From the NCBI RefSeq assembly GCF_904848165.1, contig NZ_LR884459.1, forward strand, positions 1,612,001 to 1,676,000: a DNA stretch of 64,000 bases. Direction: 5' to 3'. Below the pieces are notes generated by a model. That model was not told where the DNA came from. It did no database searches and worked only from the letters and a program-made list of their open reading frames with translations. The position numbers and the translations under genes are program-made. Within the stretch, counting starts at the first letter, position 1, and each line of letters starts with the position of its first letter. The stretch is from Psychrobacter arenosus. Its GTDB lineage: Bacteria > Pseudomonadota > Gammaproteobacteria > Pseudomonadales > Moraxellaceae. Below, piece after piece: positions 37,237 to 46,901 of this stretch.

Positions 37237-38799
37237 TTAAAATAAATCATAATATTTATTCTGATTAAAAATAATGACCTCGCCACTATCAACATTAAAA
37301 GGCACCAACCAAATTTCTAAGTCATTTTTAGCGGCTACGCCCTTCTCTTGCACCCCAGTTAGGACATGAGCGTTTAGTCGCATGGGAACAGCGTCTACGT
37401 TGGGGTTAGTTTTGGCATTGGCATTGGCATTGAGGCTGGCCTCTTCAGTTAAAGTGGATTGACTCACCGGATAAACCAACCAGACTTTAGCCACTTTATA
37501 AGCTTGAGCATAAGCGGCTAATTGATAAGCATCGCTAGCCTTGATATCGCGACTGCTGCGAATAGCCTTCCATTTCATATCGATAATATGGCTGGGCTGC
37601 TGTTCATAACTAACATATAAATCAGGCACCACCGTCACACAAGGCGTGCCCGCCTCATCAACCAACCAAGGGCGCTGCGGCTGCGCTTGTATTTGATACT
37701 GAGGGTCACGCTCATAAAACTGCTGTGCCAACACGCTACTGACCCAAGCCTCGAAAGCATGGTGCATATTGATAAATAGGCTAAGCTGCAAGTTTGGCTG
37801 ACTGGCGAGATGATTCGCAGTATCTTGTACCCCTACCCCAGCAGGCTGAGTGGGCATATTGGCTTTTAACAACCCATAAGCCAGTGCCAGTAGCTGCTGT
37901 CCCCTTTGCCTTTGCAGTAGCGCAATAGGAGCACGCTTAATTTCTGTTATCGCGCGGTTGTAGCTATCGTCCAAGCGCTGCTGTTCTTGAGTCGTTAACA
38001 AGCCGACGGGGCGCCAGCGGGTTAAAAGCGCAGACGTTCGCGCCCGTAATGCGGCAGTCGGTTCAGCTGTTGGTTTAGTGAGTGATTGGGTAGCTTGTGG
38101 TGCTGATGTGGGTGATGCGAATGCTAAGGACGACTGCGTAAAAATTGACTCTAAGCCAAAAACCATTCCAACGACCAGTTGCCAAGCTTGTTTAATAAAG
38201 CGATTGCTCAACGCCGTTTGCTCAAACTGCGTCACCTCGCTATAGAAGCGATGCGGTTGCTGAGCATTGTGCTGTAAGTGCTGTTTAAGCAGTAATTTTC
38301 CTTGTAGGCTACTGCTATTATGCTCTTGGCTAGCATACTGTTTTAGCGGGTTATAGTGCGCTAACTGCTCGATAAACTCGGTCAATAGCCATTCTGATAA
38401 GGGCGGGACTGCTGCATTGTAAGATTGCAGCTGCGGCGTTAATTGCTGCAAATGTTTTGGTCGCAGGGCAGCGCCATTAGAATCATTGATAGTGCGGAGC
38501 ATGCGCTGTACCCAAGCTCGCGTTCTGTACAGGTGCTGATTCTCTATTTCGGTGTGCTCGGCTAGAGTTACGTCGGGCTGTGCGATTTTAGGCAGAATTT
38601 CTAATAAAGTACCGCTGGGTAAGCGGACTACCCCGATATAGTGACGCACGCACAAGCCCCACTGGCCCAATTTACGGGTTAAGGTAAAGACTTCAAAGTC
38701 TTGGTCGAGCAACCAAGCAAAGTCGCTTGCTAGCACAAAATCACGCTCGCTTAAAACCTGTTGCTCGTAAACCGTAAGGATGGTCGCTGCCCTATTCAT
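37237..38799 (-). CDS. mcrC: McrC-family restriction endonuclease subunit
   Basis: 520-residue McrC-like nuclease partner of the adjacent McrB-like ATPase, expected to cut foreign modified DNA. The N-terminal part has the McrC pattern ending YIGVVRLPSGTLLEILPKIAQ. The C-terminal PD-(D/E)xK nuclease motif is VVPDLYVSY then IIDMKWK (acidic Asp about 392, Asp about 409, Lys about 411). It is longer than E. coli McrC (348), with Gln/Ala-rich insertions near 230-250 and 455-480. A good ribosome binding site precedes the ATG. It follows the McrB-like gene by about 60 bases, and tRNA-Pro lies just downstream. Confidence 0.88.
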   Translation of the reverse strand: MNRAATILTVYEQQVLSERDFVLASDFAWLLDQDFEVFTLTRKLGQWGLCVRHYIGVVRLPSGTLLEILPKIAQPDVTLAEHTEIENQHLYRTRAWVQRMLRTINDSNGAALRPKHLQQLTPQLQSYNAAVPPLSEWLLTEFIEQLAHYNPLKQYASQEHNSSSLQGKLLLKQHLQHNAQQPHRFYSEVTQFEQTALSNRFIKQAWQLVVGMVFGLESIFTQSSLAFASPTSAPQATQSLTKPTAEPTAALRARTSALLTRWRPVGLLTTQEQQRLDDSYNRAITEIKRAPIALLQRQRGQQLLALAYGLLKANMPTQPAGVGVQDTANHLASQPNLQLSLFINMHHAFEAWVSSVLAQQFYERDPQYQIQAQPQRPWLVDEAGTPCVTVVPDLYVSYEQQPSHIIDMKWKAIRSSRDIKASDAYQLAAYAQAYKVAKVWLVYPVSQSTLTEEASLNANANAKTNPNVDAVPMRLNAHVLTGVQEKGVAAKNDLEIWLVPFNVDSGEVIIFNQNKYYDLF

Positions 38800-38859
38800 A
38801 GCCCTACCCTTACCCAGTTATGCGGTGTTGCCGGCTGCAATGTGATCCTACTATAGCGC

Positions 38860-40293
38860 CTATGCATAGAGCCGCTGATAAGGCTGGGCGGTACAAAAGA
38901 CCCCTCGGTAGCTCATAAAATCAGGGTTAAGCCAAAAACCAGTATTCATACCAGCAGAGAGCGGGGCGGAATTTTGCATGAGGTTGATAGGAGCGCCATT
39001 ATGACTTGGGCTAGTATGAATAAACTGCGCTTCATGAGCCGCCGATAAGTCATTAAATAAGTAGCGTAAGAGCTCTACTTGCCCACCGGTAGCTTGCGCC
39101 AATTGCGGCACGATTTGTTGGATTAAGGTTTGCTGCAGCTCAGCGAGGTTAGTAATGCCCATAAAATAAGCGTGGCCCAGTTGGCTGTCTTGCCCCAAGG
39201 TTTGACATAGACGGGCGTTGAGTCCGGTTAAGAGGCGACCCAAATCCAGCGTTCCTGTAGCATCATTCGTGCCTGCAATTACGGGTAGAAGCTCGGCTCT
39301 AGGCGGACAATCGCTAAAACGAAACCGCCGTCTAAAAGCTGTGTCTAAAGCCAGTAGCGAATGGTCTTGGGTATTCATGGTGGCGTAAATATCGACATTG
39401 CTGGGTACGCTAAATACCTTGTTGGAATAGGCTAACGTCACCTGCATAGCATCAGCCTGCCCTGCACGTTTGCTCGGTTCAATTAAACTCATAAGCTCGC
39501 CAAATACCCGCGCGACATTCGCCCGATTAATCTCATCGATAAGCATGGCATAGCGGTGTTCAGGGTCTTGCGCGGCTCTTTGGCATAATTTTAAAAAGGC
39601 GCCAGGCTGAATCTGATAGCTGAGCTGTCCTTGCCCGCCAATCGCGGGACGCATACCTTCAACAAACTCTTCATAGCCGTAAGCTTGATGAAAACTAACG
39701 AAGCTAGTACGGATTATTTTTTGCGTCGTGTTTGCTCCTGGTTTCTGCGTAATGGCAACTTGTATCTCCAGTAAAGGCGCTAGATTATCTCTTAATGACG
39801 CTTTGACTTCCTCTAGTAAATACCAGGTACTGTCGGTATTTTTATCAAAGTAATAATTAGCAGAACGTTGCGCATAATTTACCGTTGTAGAATCAGGGTG
39901 AGTATGAGTATTGAGCTGTACCCATAAGGTCTGACTGACATTATCGGTACGCCCGTTAGCCGCTATTTTTGCTTGAATCAGTGGATGACGAATCATCTCT
40001 GGCACGCTCATAGTACGGTCTTCGCTTAAGAGCACCGCACAAATGACGTCGCGCCAGTTATAATTTTGCAGCTCAGCTGCTGCCACTTGCGCCGCTGTAT
40101 CGGGCAAGGTCTCATCATAAAGCCGTTGTAACTGTTGCAACTGATGCGTCTTACCCGTGCCTGCTACGCCTGTGAAAATGACGTTAGTAGGGACTGTCGG
40201 TAAGACGGTAAACTCAGATAAGGTCTTAACTGGCTCTGCATAGACAAAGGAGCTGTCAGTCATTGAAACTGGCGTATTTAAAGAAGCGCTCAT
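38860..40293 (-). CDS. mcrB: McrB-like AAA+ GTPase/ATPase
   Basis: 477-residue AAA+ motor. Walker A is Gly42-Thr49 (GVAGTGKT), Walker B MLIDEINR at about 250-256, and the McrB signature appears as MNTQDHS (306-312; MNTADRS in E. coli). FVSFHQAYGYEEFVEGMRP (about 198-216) is also diagnostic. Walker A lies only 41 residues from the start, so the N-terminal modified-base-binding domain of E. coli McrB is absent. Instead residues about 77-162 form an insert after Walker A (WRDVICAVLLSEDRTMSVPE...) that looks like a small helical, possibly winged-helix, domain (inference). The ATG overlaps the rhodanese stop by four bases. Confidence 0.87.
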   Translation of the reverse strand: MSASLNTPVSMTDSSFVYAEPVKTLSEFTVLPTVPTNVIFTGVAGTGKTHQLQQLQRLYDETLPDTAAQVAAAELQNYNWRDVICAVLLSEDRTMSVPEMIRHPLIQAKIAANGRTDNVSQTLWVQLNTHTHPDSTTVNYAQRSANYYFDKNTDSTWYLLEEVKASLRDNLAPLLEIQVAITQKPGANTTQKIIRTSFVSFHQAYGYEEFVEGMRPAIGGQGQLSYQIQPGAFLKLCQRAAQDPEHRYAMLIDEINRANVARVFGELMSLIEPSKRAGQADAMQVTLAYSNKVFSVPSNVDIYATMNTQDHSLLALDTAFRRRFRFSDCPPRAELLPVIAGTNDATGTLDLGRLLTGLNARLCQTLGQDSQLGHAYFMGITNLAELQQTLIQQIVPQLAQATGGQVELLRYLFNDLSAAHEAQFIHTSPSHNGAPINLMQNSAPLSAGMNTGFWLNPDFMSYRGVFCTAQPYQRLYA

Positions 40294-40646
40294 GAAGAAT
40301 AGACAGCCTCACCGCTTACGATGGTCAATCCTTCTGCTTTGGCTTGGCGCGTGCCCCCAGATAAAATCACGACTTCTAGCTCCGGATTCAGTTCTGTAAT
40401 GAGTGCTGCTGCCCGTGGCGCCTTACTGCCCCCACCGCACAATACATATAAAGGCCCGGTTAAGTCCGCTAGCATAGTAGGGGTAAATCCTTGCTCTACA
40501 GGCTGATTGACCGCCCCTTCTAAATGGCCTTCAAGATAAGCACTGTGATCACGGACATCCCAAATATTAGCCTGCGCTAAAGGGATAGACTGGTCTTTTA
40601 ATTCCGCTGCTAAAGCAGTGACGGGCAGTTGACGACTTTGACTCAT
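40290..40646 (-). CDS. Rhodanese-like domain protein
   Basis: 118-residue single rhodanese domain. The pattern IWDVRDHSAYLEGHLEGAVNQPV is typical, and the candidate catalytic Cys70 lies in VLCGGGSKAPRAAALI; the usual CxxGxRS loop is altered to CGGGSKAPRA. These proteins transfer sulfane sulfur or act in redox signalling; the substrate is unknown. Its stop overlaps the start of the McrB-like gene (ATGA), so the two are translationally coupled. A housekeeping rhodanese ahead of McrBC could be accidental or a functional part of the system. Confidence 0.88.
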   Translation of the reverse strand: MSQSRQLPVTALAAELKDQSIPLAQANIWDVRDHSAYLEGHLEGAVNQPVEQGFTPTMLADLTGPLYVLCGGGSKAPRAAALITELNPELEVVILSGGTRQAKAEGLTIVSGEAVYSS

Positions 40647-40867
40647 GGCATAACTCCTAGCCTGAATTTTTTAAGCAATGAATTTTAATAAAGTAAGTTT
40701 TAAAAGCCTTTTGCCAGCAGATTATGTGACTTGAGCAAATGATATATCGTTAGACTTTAGCAAGGCATTTTAAGATAATACCATGAGTTTACCCACTGGC
40801 CATGCCGTTTGGTATTGCGCCGCTATGTTGCCTAATTTTGGCGACACAGGATTGATAAGGAACCCCC

Positions 40868-41506
40868 ATGCTAGGACTGATTAATAAACTACCGGGCAAA
40901 TTGACCACCCCTTCCATAGAGCGTACGGCCCCTGCTTATCAAGCCCCGGCTACCACTTTAAAGCCCATCAACAATCAATTTAGCAAAATTCTCAATGTGA
41001 CCAAATATCTGCCTTCAGCGGTACGCGCCTCAGTCCTCACTAAGGCTTTTGGTAAAATCGTGCCTTTTGTCGGGACGGCCGGGATTTATTATGAAACCGT
41101 GCAACCAAATCAGGTTGTAGTCAGTCTGGATAATAACAAAGCGGTACAGAACCATATTGGTTCAGTCCATGCCGTCGCCGTTACTTTATTAGCAGAAACG
41201 GCCACCGGTTTTATCCTAGGCTTAAACCTACCTTCTGACCGAGTGTTACTGGTTAAATCGTATGAAATTAACTTCTATCGCCCGTTGAAAAAAGGCCAAG
41301 TGGCGGCTATCGCAACTTTGACCGACGAGCAGCGTCAGCATATTTTAGACACGCCTAAGGGTGAGATGGTCATCCCTTGTGTCATCGACGACCGTGAGTC
41401 AGACAGCGAGCGTGATCCTATTACCGTCGATATGATTTGGGCTTGGATACCTAAAGCGGAATTAGAAGGTCGCCGCGCGGGTAAAACAGAGTCTGTAAAC
41501 GCTTAA
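40868..41506 (+). CDS. DUF4442 hotdog-fold thioesterase-like protein
   Basis: 212-residue cytoplasmic protein with a hotdog-fold domain (about 70-190). The pattern VSLDNNKAVQNHIGSVHAVAVTLLAETATGFILGL is typical of DUF4442/PaaI-like proteins, and LLVKSYEINFYRPLKKGQVAAIATL supplies the later strands. It may hydrolyse an acyl-CoA; the substrate is unknown. AAGGA precedes the ATG. Monocistronic, convergent with gspE. Confidence 0.82.
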   Translation: MLGLINKLPGKLTTPSIERTAPAYQAPATTLKPINNQFSKILNVTKYLPSAVRASVLTKAFGKIVPFVGTAGIYYETVQPNQVVVSLDNNKAVQNHIGSVHAVAVTLLAETATGFILGLNLPSDRVLLVKSYEINFYRPLKKGQVAAIATLTDEQRQHILDTPKGEMVIPCVIDDRESDSERDPITVDMIWAWIPKAELEGRRAGKTESVNA

Positions 41507-41535
41507 ACTCAGAACTCAGAACTTAAAATAAGACA

Positions 41536-43059
41536 TTAAGTTAAGATGGCGGTACTTTCGAGTGCCGCTTCTTTCGTTACCCGCAGCACCTCTTCCAAAG
41601 TCGTCTTGCCTGCCAATACTTTTAGCAAACCATCGGCTCGAATCGACGCGGTTTTTTGCCGCGCGTAATGCTCTAAATCAAACTCAGCCGCATTGCTATG
41701 GATCATTCGGCGCAAGGTGTCATCGACGGGCACCACTTCATAGATGGCCGTTCGCCCTTTAAAGCCTGATTGATTACATTTATCACAACCGACCGGTCGC
41801 GGTAGCTGTATAGCCATCTGCGCAGCGACGCCCACCTCGACAAACAGCTTGGCTTGTTCAGGATCCGCTTGCTCCCAACTGTGGCATTGCGCGCATAAGG
41901 TACGCACCAAGCGCTGCGCCACCACCCCAATCAGTGATGACGACAGCAAAAAGGGCTCCACGCCCATATCCTGCAAACGCGTCACAGCGCCAATCGCCGT
42001 ATTCGTATGCAGCGTCGATAGCACCAAATGACCCGTCAAAGAGGCCTGTACCGCAATTTCAGCTGTCTCTAAATCACGAATCTCCCCGACCATGACCACG
42101 TCTGGATCTTGGCGCAACATGGCGCGCAAACTTTTAGCAAAGGTCATATCGACTTTATTATTTACCTGCGTCTGACCAATGCCATCTAGCTGAAATTCAA
42201 TAGGGTCTTCTGCCGTCAGAATATTACGGGTCTGGTCATTAAGATCGGTCAAAGCCGCATATAGTGTAGTGGTCTTACCCGACCCTGTGGGCCCAGTGAC
42301 CAAAATAATGCCATGGGGTCGATGAATCAGGCGCTTGAGCTCAGCATAGTCATTATCTGCCAAACCCAAATAGGTCATATTTAAGCGACCCGCCTGCTTA
42401 TCTAACAAACGCATCACCACGCGCTCGCCAAAGCTAGAGGGCAATGTTGATACACGCACATCCACCTCACGACCGGCCAAGCGCAGACTGATACGGCCAT
42501 CTTGCGGCACTCTTTTTTCAGCAATATCGAGCTTAGCCATAACTTTGATACGCGAGACCAATAGTGGGGCTAACTGACGCTTGGGACTGACGATTTCTTT
42601 TAGCTCCCCATCGACACGGAAGCGCACCACTAGCCGCTTTTCAAAAGTTTCGATATGAATATCTGAAGCATTTAACCGGATGGCCTCTGACAACAAAGCG
42701 TTGATTAAACGAATAATGGGCGCATCATCCTGCTGATCCATCAAGTCTTCGGTCTCAGGCACGCTATCGGCCAAACTGACTAAATCAGGATGGTCCTCTA
42801 ACCCTGCGGCAATGTGCTGTGACTCGCCCGTATTACCTGCATAAGCGGCGGCTAAGCGCTTTTCAAACTCCTCGCCACTCACGCTTTCAAACGTAGGTGG
42901 TACCAGTACCCCTTGCTCAGTCATAAAGCGCCCCGCTTCATTGATAGCCGCGAGAGGGGTACTTGCAGTAATGACTAAGGTGGGCGCGCTTTGCGAATCA
43001 ATAGCAGGAATAGCGAGCAGTTGATGGCGTTTAGAAAAACTATAAGGCAGTTGTAGCAT
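41536..43059 (-). CDS. gspE: Type II secretion ATPase GspE
   Basis: 507-residue hexameric ATPase that drives type II secretion. Walker A is [15 protein letters not shown] near residue 262, the Asp box includes [20 protein letters not shown], Walker B is [19 protein letters not shown], and the His box is [13 protein letters not shown]. The C-terminal zinc module has four cysteines (CAQC near 395 and CDKC near 427). The N1/N2 region (residues 1-130) is shortened relative to Vibrio GspE. Separated from gspF/gspG by about 8.5 kb, a scattered arrangement known in Moraxellaceae. Divergent from thiG. Confidence 0.94.
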   Translation of the reverse strand: MLQLPYSFSKRHQLLAIPAIDSQSAPTLVITASTPLAAINEAGRFMTEQGVLVPPTFESVSGEEFEKRLAAAYAGNTGESQHIAAGLEDHPDLVSLADSVPETEDLMDQQDDAPIIRLINALLSEAIRLNASDIHIETFEKRLVVRFRVDGELKEIVSPKRQLAPLLVSRIKVMAKLDIAEKRVPQDGRISLRLAGREVDVRVSTLPSSFGERVVMRLLDKQAGRLNMTYLGLADNDYAELKRLIHRPHGIILVTGPTGSGKTTTLYAALTDLNDQTRNILTAEDPIEFQLDGIGQTQVNNKVDMTFAKSLRAMLRQDPDVVMVGEIRDLETAEIAVQASLTGHLVLSTLHTNTAIGAVTRLQDMGVEPFLLSSSLIGVVAQRLVRTLCAQCHSWEQADPEQAKLFVEVGVAAQMAIQLPRPVGCDKCNQSGFKGRTAIYEVVPVDDTLRRMIHSNAAEFDLEHYARQKTASIRADGLLKVLAGKTTLEEVLRVTKEAALESTAILT

Positions 43060-43422
43060 AGTAAGGGCTCAGTTCGGTCATGGAGCGGGCATGAAAAAGC
43101 GCACAGTCGCTAATTACGGCTTTAATCGCTAAAACGTGGGAATCAGTACAAGCAAAAAATCCTGTTTTGTTATACTATCAAGCATACAGCAGGCTGTGCG
43201 TATTGCAGCAATATCCGTGAATTCATTATAGCGTGATGCTTGCCTGCGATACCACTTGCCTGTTCCTTCAATTAATAATTGAGAGTATATTTACCGTAGT
43301 AGTCATTTATTTTATCTCGCATAATAATGCAAATACGACATGACAATGCTAGTATCTTTTCAGATTTTTAATAAAAAAATGGCATACTGCTCTTCTTTTG
43401 TTGACCAATATGGTAATGATTT
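43060..43422. other. Divergent intergenic region between gspE and thiG
   Basis: About 360 bases without a gene. No TPP riboswitch motif (CTGAGA with its partner) and no thiS reading frame is present before thiG. A T-rich stretch near 43300-43380 precedes thiG; no confident promoter. Confidence 0.5.
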
Positions 43423-44256
43423 ATGACGCACGCTGCTAATGCTACCCCCCCTTTAGATATGCCCGCTGACTTTAACGACGAAAGCTTTTTAGTAGGCAGT
43501 CGCCGTTTTTCATCGCGTCTGCTAGTAGGTACTGGCAAGTATAAAGACTTAACAGAAACTGGAGCAGCTATCGGGGCGTCAGGCGCAGAAATCGTCACCG
43601 TAGCGATTCGCCGTACCAACATCGGACAGCACGCCGATCAGCCCAATTTACTCGATGTGATTTCTCCCGATAAATATACTATCCTGCCCAATACTGCAGG
43701 TTGTTTTGACGCTGATAGCGCTATACGTACCTGCCAATTGGCTCGCGAACTGCTGGACGGTCACAATTTAGTCAAATTAGAAGTGCTCGGTGATAAAGAC
43801 AACCTTTATCCCAACATTACTGAAACGCTAAAAGCAGCACGAGTGTTGATAGATGATGGCTTTGAGGTCATGGTGTATACCTCAGATGACCCTATCGTTG
43901 CGCAAGAATTAGAGTCTATGGGCTGTGTGGCTATTATGCCGCTAGGCAGTCTGATTGGCTCAGGATTGGGTCTGCTCAACCGCCATACCCTCAGCCTTAT
44001 TATTGAAAACGCTAACGTACCTGTCTTGGTGGATGCCGGTGTGGGTACCGCTTCTGATGCGGCTATCGCTATGGAGCTAGGCTGTGATGGGGTATTAATG
44101 AACTCCGCTATTGCCAATGCTCAGCATCCGGTATTAATGGCGCAAGCGATGAAACATGCAGTTTGGGCAGGTCGCGCGGCCTTTTTAGCAGGCCGGATGC
44201 CAATGCGCCGTATGGCAAGTGCCAGCTCACCGCAAACGGGCTACTTTTTTCAGTAA
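43423..44256 (+). CDS. thiG: Thiazole synthase ThiG
   Basis: 277-residue TIM-barrel enzyme that makes the thiazole moiety of thiamine from DXP, ThiS-thiocarboxylate and an iminoacetate donor. The Schiff-base lysine is Lys118 in LVKLEVLGD. Phosphate-binding loops GSGLGLLN and [30 protein letters not shown] are intact. A 17-residue N-terminal extension precedes the usual start. The gene stands alone, without thiS, thiE or thiH in the window; dxs, which supplies its substrate DXP, is about 3 kb away. No clear ribosome binding site. Confidence 0.96.
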   Translation: MTHAANATPPLDMPADFNDESFLVGSRRFSSRLLVGTGKYKDLTETGAAIGASGAEIVTVAIRRTNIGQHADQPNLLDVISPDKYTILPNTAGCFDADSAIRTCQLARELLDGHNLVKLEVLGDKDNLYPNITETLKAARVLIDDGFEVMVYTSDDPIVAQELESMGCVAIMPLGSLIGSGLGLLNRHTLSLIIENANVPVLVDAGVGTASDAAIAMELGCDGVLMNSAIANAQHPVLMAQAMKHAVWAGRAAFLAGRMPMRRMASASSPQTGYFFQ

Positions 44257-44463
44257 CTTTTAGCCTATCAATAGCTGAGTGCCTATGGCGTAAGTCACAA
44301 AAAAAGACAAGACAACTTACCAAGCTGAATAATTGAATACAAGTGACATGACCTCAGTGTAACAAGGACGTTCAAGAGAGATACGGGCATAGGCATCAAT
44401 TGAAACCCATGCCGTATTTAAAAGCTTATATACCCAGCTTTGGGTCATTTTAGGGGAAGTACT

Positions 44464-45849
44464 ATGCGATTATTGACTGCGGTCGATCAACTGTTTTTAT
44501 TATTAGAATCACGTAAGCAACCGATGCACGTTGGCGGCTTGTTTTTATTTGAATTGCCAGAAGGGGTGGATAAAGACTTTGTTTATCAACTCGTCCAGCA
44601 AATGCAATCTTCTACGGTAGCGCCCACCTTCCCTTTTAACCAAGTGTTGGACAAACTGCGCTGGATAGAAGATGAAGACTTTGATATCGATCATCACTTC
44701 CGTCATGTCGCTTTGCCCAAACCGGCTCGAGTACGTGAGCTCCTAGTTTATATTTCTAAAGAACATGGTCGCCTACTCGACCGTGCTAAACCGCTGTGGG
44801 AATGCCACGTGATCGAAGGGATTGAGCCACAAGCTGAAGGTGCGCCTGAACGCTTTGGCCTGTATTTTAAAATTCACCACTCTTTAGTTGACGGTATCGC
44901 GGCTATGCGCCTGGTCAAGACCTCGCTATCGCAATCACCTGACGAGATGATGAGTCTGCCTATTTGGTCGCTCATTACCCGCCACAGCAGCAAGAAAACT
45001 GAAAAACTGCTGCCGAGCCCCAAGCCTTGGCTCAGTACTATCAAGCACCAGATGACCACGCTACTGCCCGTCGTCCGTGAGTTAAAAACCAGTTTTAGAC
45101 AGCGCAACGATGCCGATTATGTCGGTACTTTAGACGCTCCCAGTAGTATCCTAAACCAAAGTATCTCGGCCTCAAGACGTATTGCCACCCAATCTTATTC
45201 GTTTGAGCGCTTCGATGCTATTGGCAAACACTTAAATGTCAGCTTTAACGATGTGGTCTTGGCGGTCTGCTCGGGCGCTATTCGTCGCTATTTAATTTCG
45301 TTGAATGAGCTGCCGAAAAAGCCCTTGATTGCTTTTGTACCGATTTCATTGCGTACCGATGAAAGCGCTACAGGCAACCAAATCTCCTTCTTATTGGCGA
45401 ACTTAGGCACGCATTTAGAAGACCCGTTACGCCGTCTGGATATCATCCATCGCAGTATTAATAATGGTAAACGCCGCTTTGGTCGGATGGATCAAGCACA
45501 GATTATCAATTACAGCGGTATCGCTTATGCTTGGGAAGGTTTGAACTTATTGACGGGTTTATTCCCCAAGAAACAAGCTTTTAACCTGATTATCTCTAAC
45601 GTACCAGGCACCACGAAACCGTTGTATTGGAATGGCGCGAAACTACAGTCTTTGTATCCGGCTTCTATCGTCTTTAATGGTCAGGCTTTAAACATTACTT
45701 TAGCGAGTTATTTGGACAAAGTAGAGTTTGGTATTATTGCTTGTAGTAAGGTGCTGCCACACGTGCAGGATATGCTCGCTCACATTGAGGCTGAGCTAAT
45801 AACTTTAGAAGAGATTTGTGCCGAACAGCGCTCTGGTATTCGGGAATAA
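44464..45849 (+). CDS. Wax ester synthase/diacylglycerol acyltransferase (WS/DGAT)
   Basis: 461 residues from the ATG at 44464. Bifunctional acyltransferase that joins fatty acyl-CoA to fatty alcohols or diacylglycerol to make storage lipids. The catalytic HHxxxDG is His138-His139-Ser-Leu-Val-Asp143-Gly144. The PLW motif (AKPLWECHVIEG) and the C-terminal SNVPG motif (LIISNVPGTTKPLYWNGAKL) are also present. A TTG eight codons upstream is in frame, but GGGGAAG precedes the ATG. Such enzymes are characteristic of Acinetobacter, Psychrobacter and Marinobacter. A terminator follows at 45924-45959. Confidence 0.93.
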   Translation: MRLLTAVDQLFLLLESRKQPMHVGGLFLFELPEGVDKDFVYQLVQQMQSSTVAPTFPFNQVLDKLRWIEDEDFDIDHHFRHVALPKPARVRELLVYISKEHGRLLDRAKPLWECHVIEGIEPQAEGAPERFGLYFKIHHSLVDGIAAMRLVKTSLSQSPDEMMSLPIWSLITRHSSKKTEKLLPSPKPWLSTIKHQMTTLLPVVRELKTSFRQRNDADYVGTLDAPSSILNQSISASRRIATQSYSFERFDAIGKHLNVSFNDVVLAVCSGAIRRYLISLNELPKKPLIAFVPISLRTDESATGNQISFLLANLGTHLEDPLRRLDIIHRSINNGKRRFGRMDQAQIINYSGIAYAWEGLNLLTGLFPKKQAFNLIISNVPGTTKPLYWNGAKLQSLYPASIVFNGQALNITLASYLDKVEFGIIACSKVLPHVQDMLAHIEAELITLEEICAEQRSGIRE

Positions 45850-45923
45850 TAAGCGCAGAGTGCTCTACATTGGCAGCATATAATTAGTTTCGTATAATTA
45901 GTATTAGCAGAAAAGCTGCCCAT

Positions 45924-45959
45924 AAAAAAAACGGTCTCATAATAGAGACCGTTTTTTTA
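45924..45959. terminator. Bidirectional terminator between the wax synthase gene and suhB
   Basis: ACGGTCTC (45931-45938), loop ATAATA, GAGACCGT (45945-45952), flanked by A7 and T7. Serves both convergent genes. Confidence 0.93.
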
Positions 45960-45985
45960 TGCTATAGGGTTAGAAATTACGGAAA

Positions 45986-46813
45986 CTAAACCGCATCACC
46001 CCAAATAGGCACAACCATTTTCATCAAAGGTTTTAGCAGTTTGACGTTACAAGCGAAGACCGAACCGGTTTCCATAGCGTCATGAGCGCCCTTATGATCC
46101 ACGACCACACCACGTGCTTCGCTAACGATTAGCTCACCTGCCGCTACATCCCAAGGTTTTAGCGACATTTCGAAATAGCCATCAAAACGACCGGCAGCAA
46201 CATAGCATAAATCTAGCGCGGCTGAGCCTAAACGACGCACTTGACCGCCGGCTTCAGCAATCGCTTGCAAGCTTTCAAAGTGCTGCTTGGCATAAGAAAC
46301 CACTTCGCCATTACGTTGACGCGCTAAAGGATGACCAGTAGTGAATAGGCCGCCTTCAATCGTTTTGCGCTCGCTGACGTTGATACGGCGGTTGTTTAAA
46401 CGCGCGCCTTTACCACGGCTGGCTGAAAACATTTCATCACGGACTGGATCGTATACCACACCGTGCTGGGTCACGCCTTTATGCTGTACAGCAATCGATA
46501 CACAGAAATGCGGGACGCCATGTACGAAGTTTTGCGTGCCATCTAGCGGGTCAATCACCCAGCACCAATCTGCATCTTCGCCAATGCCTTCTTGCATACC
46601 AAACTCTTCGCCTAAGAAAGAGTGATTAGGGTAGCTGTTTTTTAGGGTAGCAATAGTCAGCTCTTCGCTAAAACGATCGATACGGGTGACCAAGCCATCG
46701 AGACCTTTTGACTCAATATCCAGCTCAATCTTATGGCGGTTTTGATGCGCGTTTAAAATTTCTGTTCCGACTTTCTCAGCAGCGCGGGCTGCCATGACGA
46801 CCATGGGTTCCAT
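45986..46813 (-). CDS. suhB: Inositol monophosphatase family protein SuhB
   Basis: 275-residue magnesium-dependent phosphatase; in E. coli SuhB also joins the rRNA antitermination complex. Metal-binding residues are Glu69 in FLGEEFG, Asp88 and Asp91 in VIDPLDGTQNF, and the C-terminal WDVAAGELIVSEARG. The subunit has the usual length. It lies 88 bases downstream of dxs on the same strand, so the two may share a transcript. Confidence 0.94.
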   Translation of the reverse strand: MEPMVVMAARAAEKVGTEILNAHQNRHKIELDIESKGLDGLVTRIDRFSEELTIATLKNSYPNHSFLGEEFGMQEGIGEDADWCWVIDPLDGTQNFVHGVPHFCVSIAVQHKGVTQHGVVYDPVRDEMFSASRGKGARLNNRRINVSERKTIEGGLFTTGHPLARQRNGEVVSYAKQHFESLQAIAEAGGQVRRLGSAALDLCYVAAGRFDGYFEMSLKPWDVAAGELIVSEARGVVVDHKGAHDAMETGSVFACNVKLLKPLMKMVVPIWGDAV

Positions 46814-46901
46814 AAATAACCTATTCGATAGTATTGGTGTAAAGTAAATGATGAAGTAAAGTAAAGTGTAGAACGTTTAACGGCTACAGTTGCGCTCTAT
46901 T

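Noticed and set aside
43060..43422. TPP riboswitch or thiS gene before thiG
   Set aside because: No CTGAGA-type core and no short frame ending in Gly-Gly was found.
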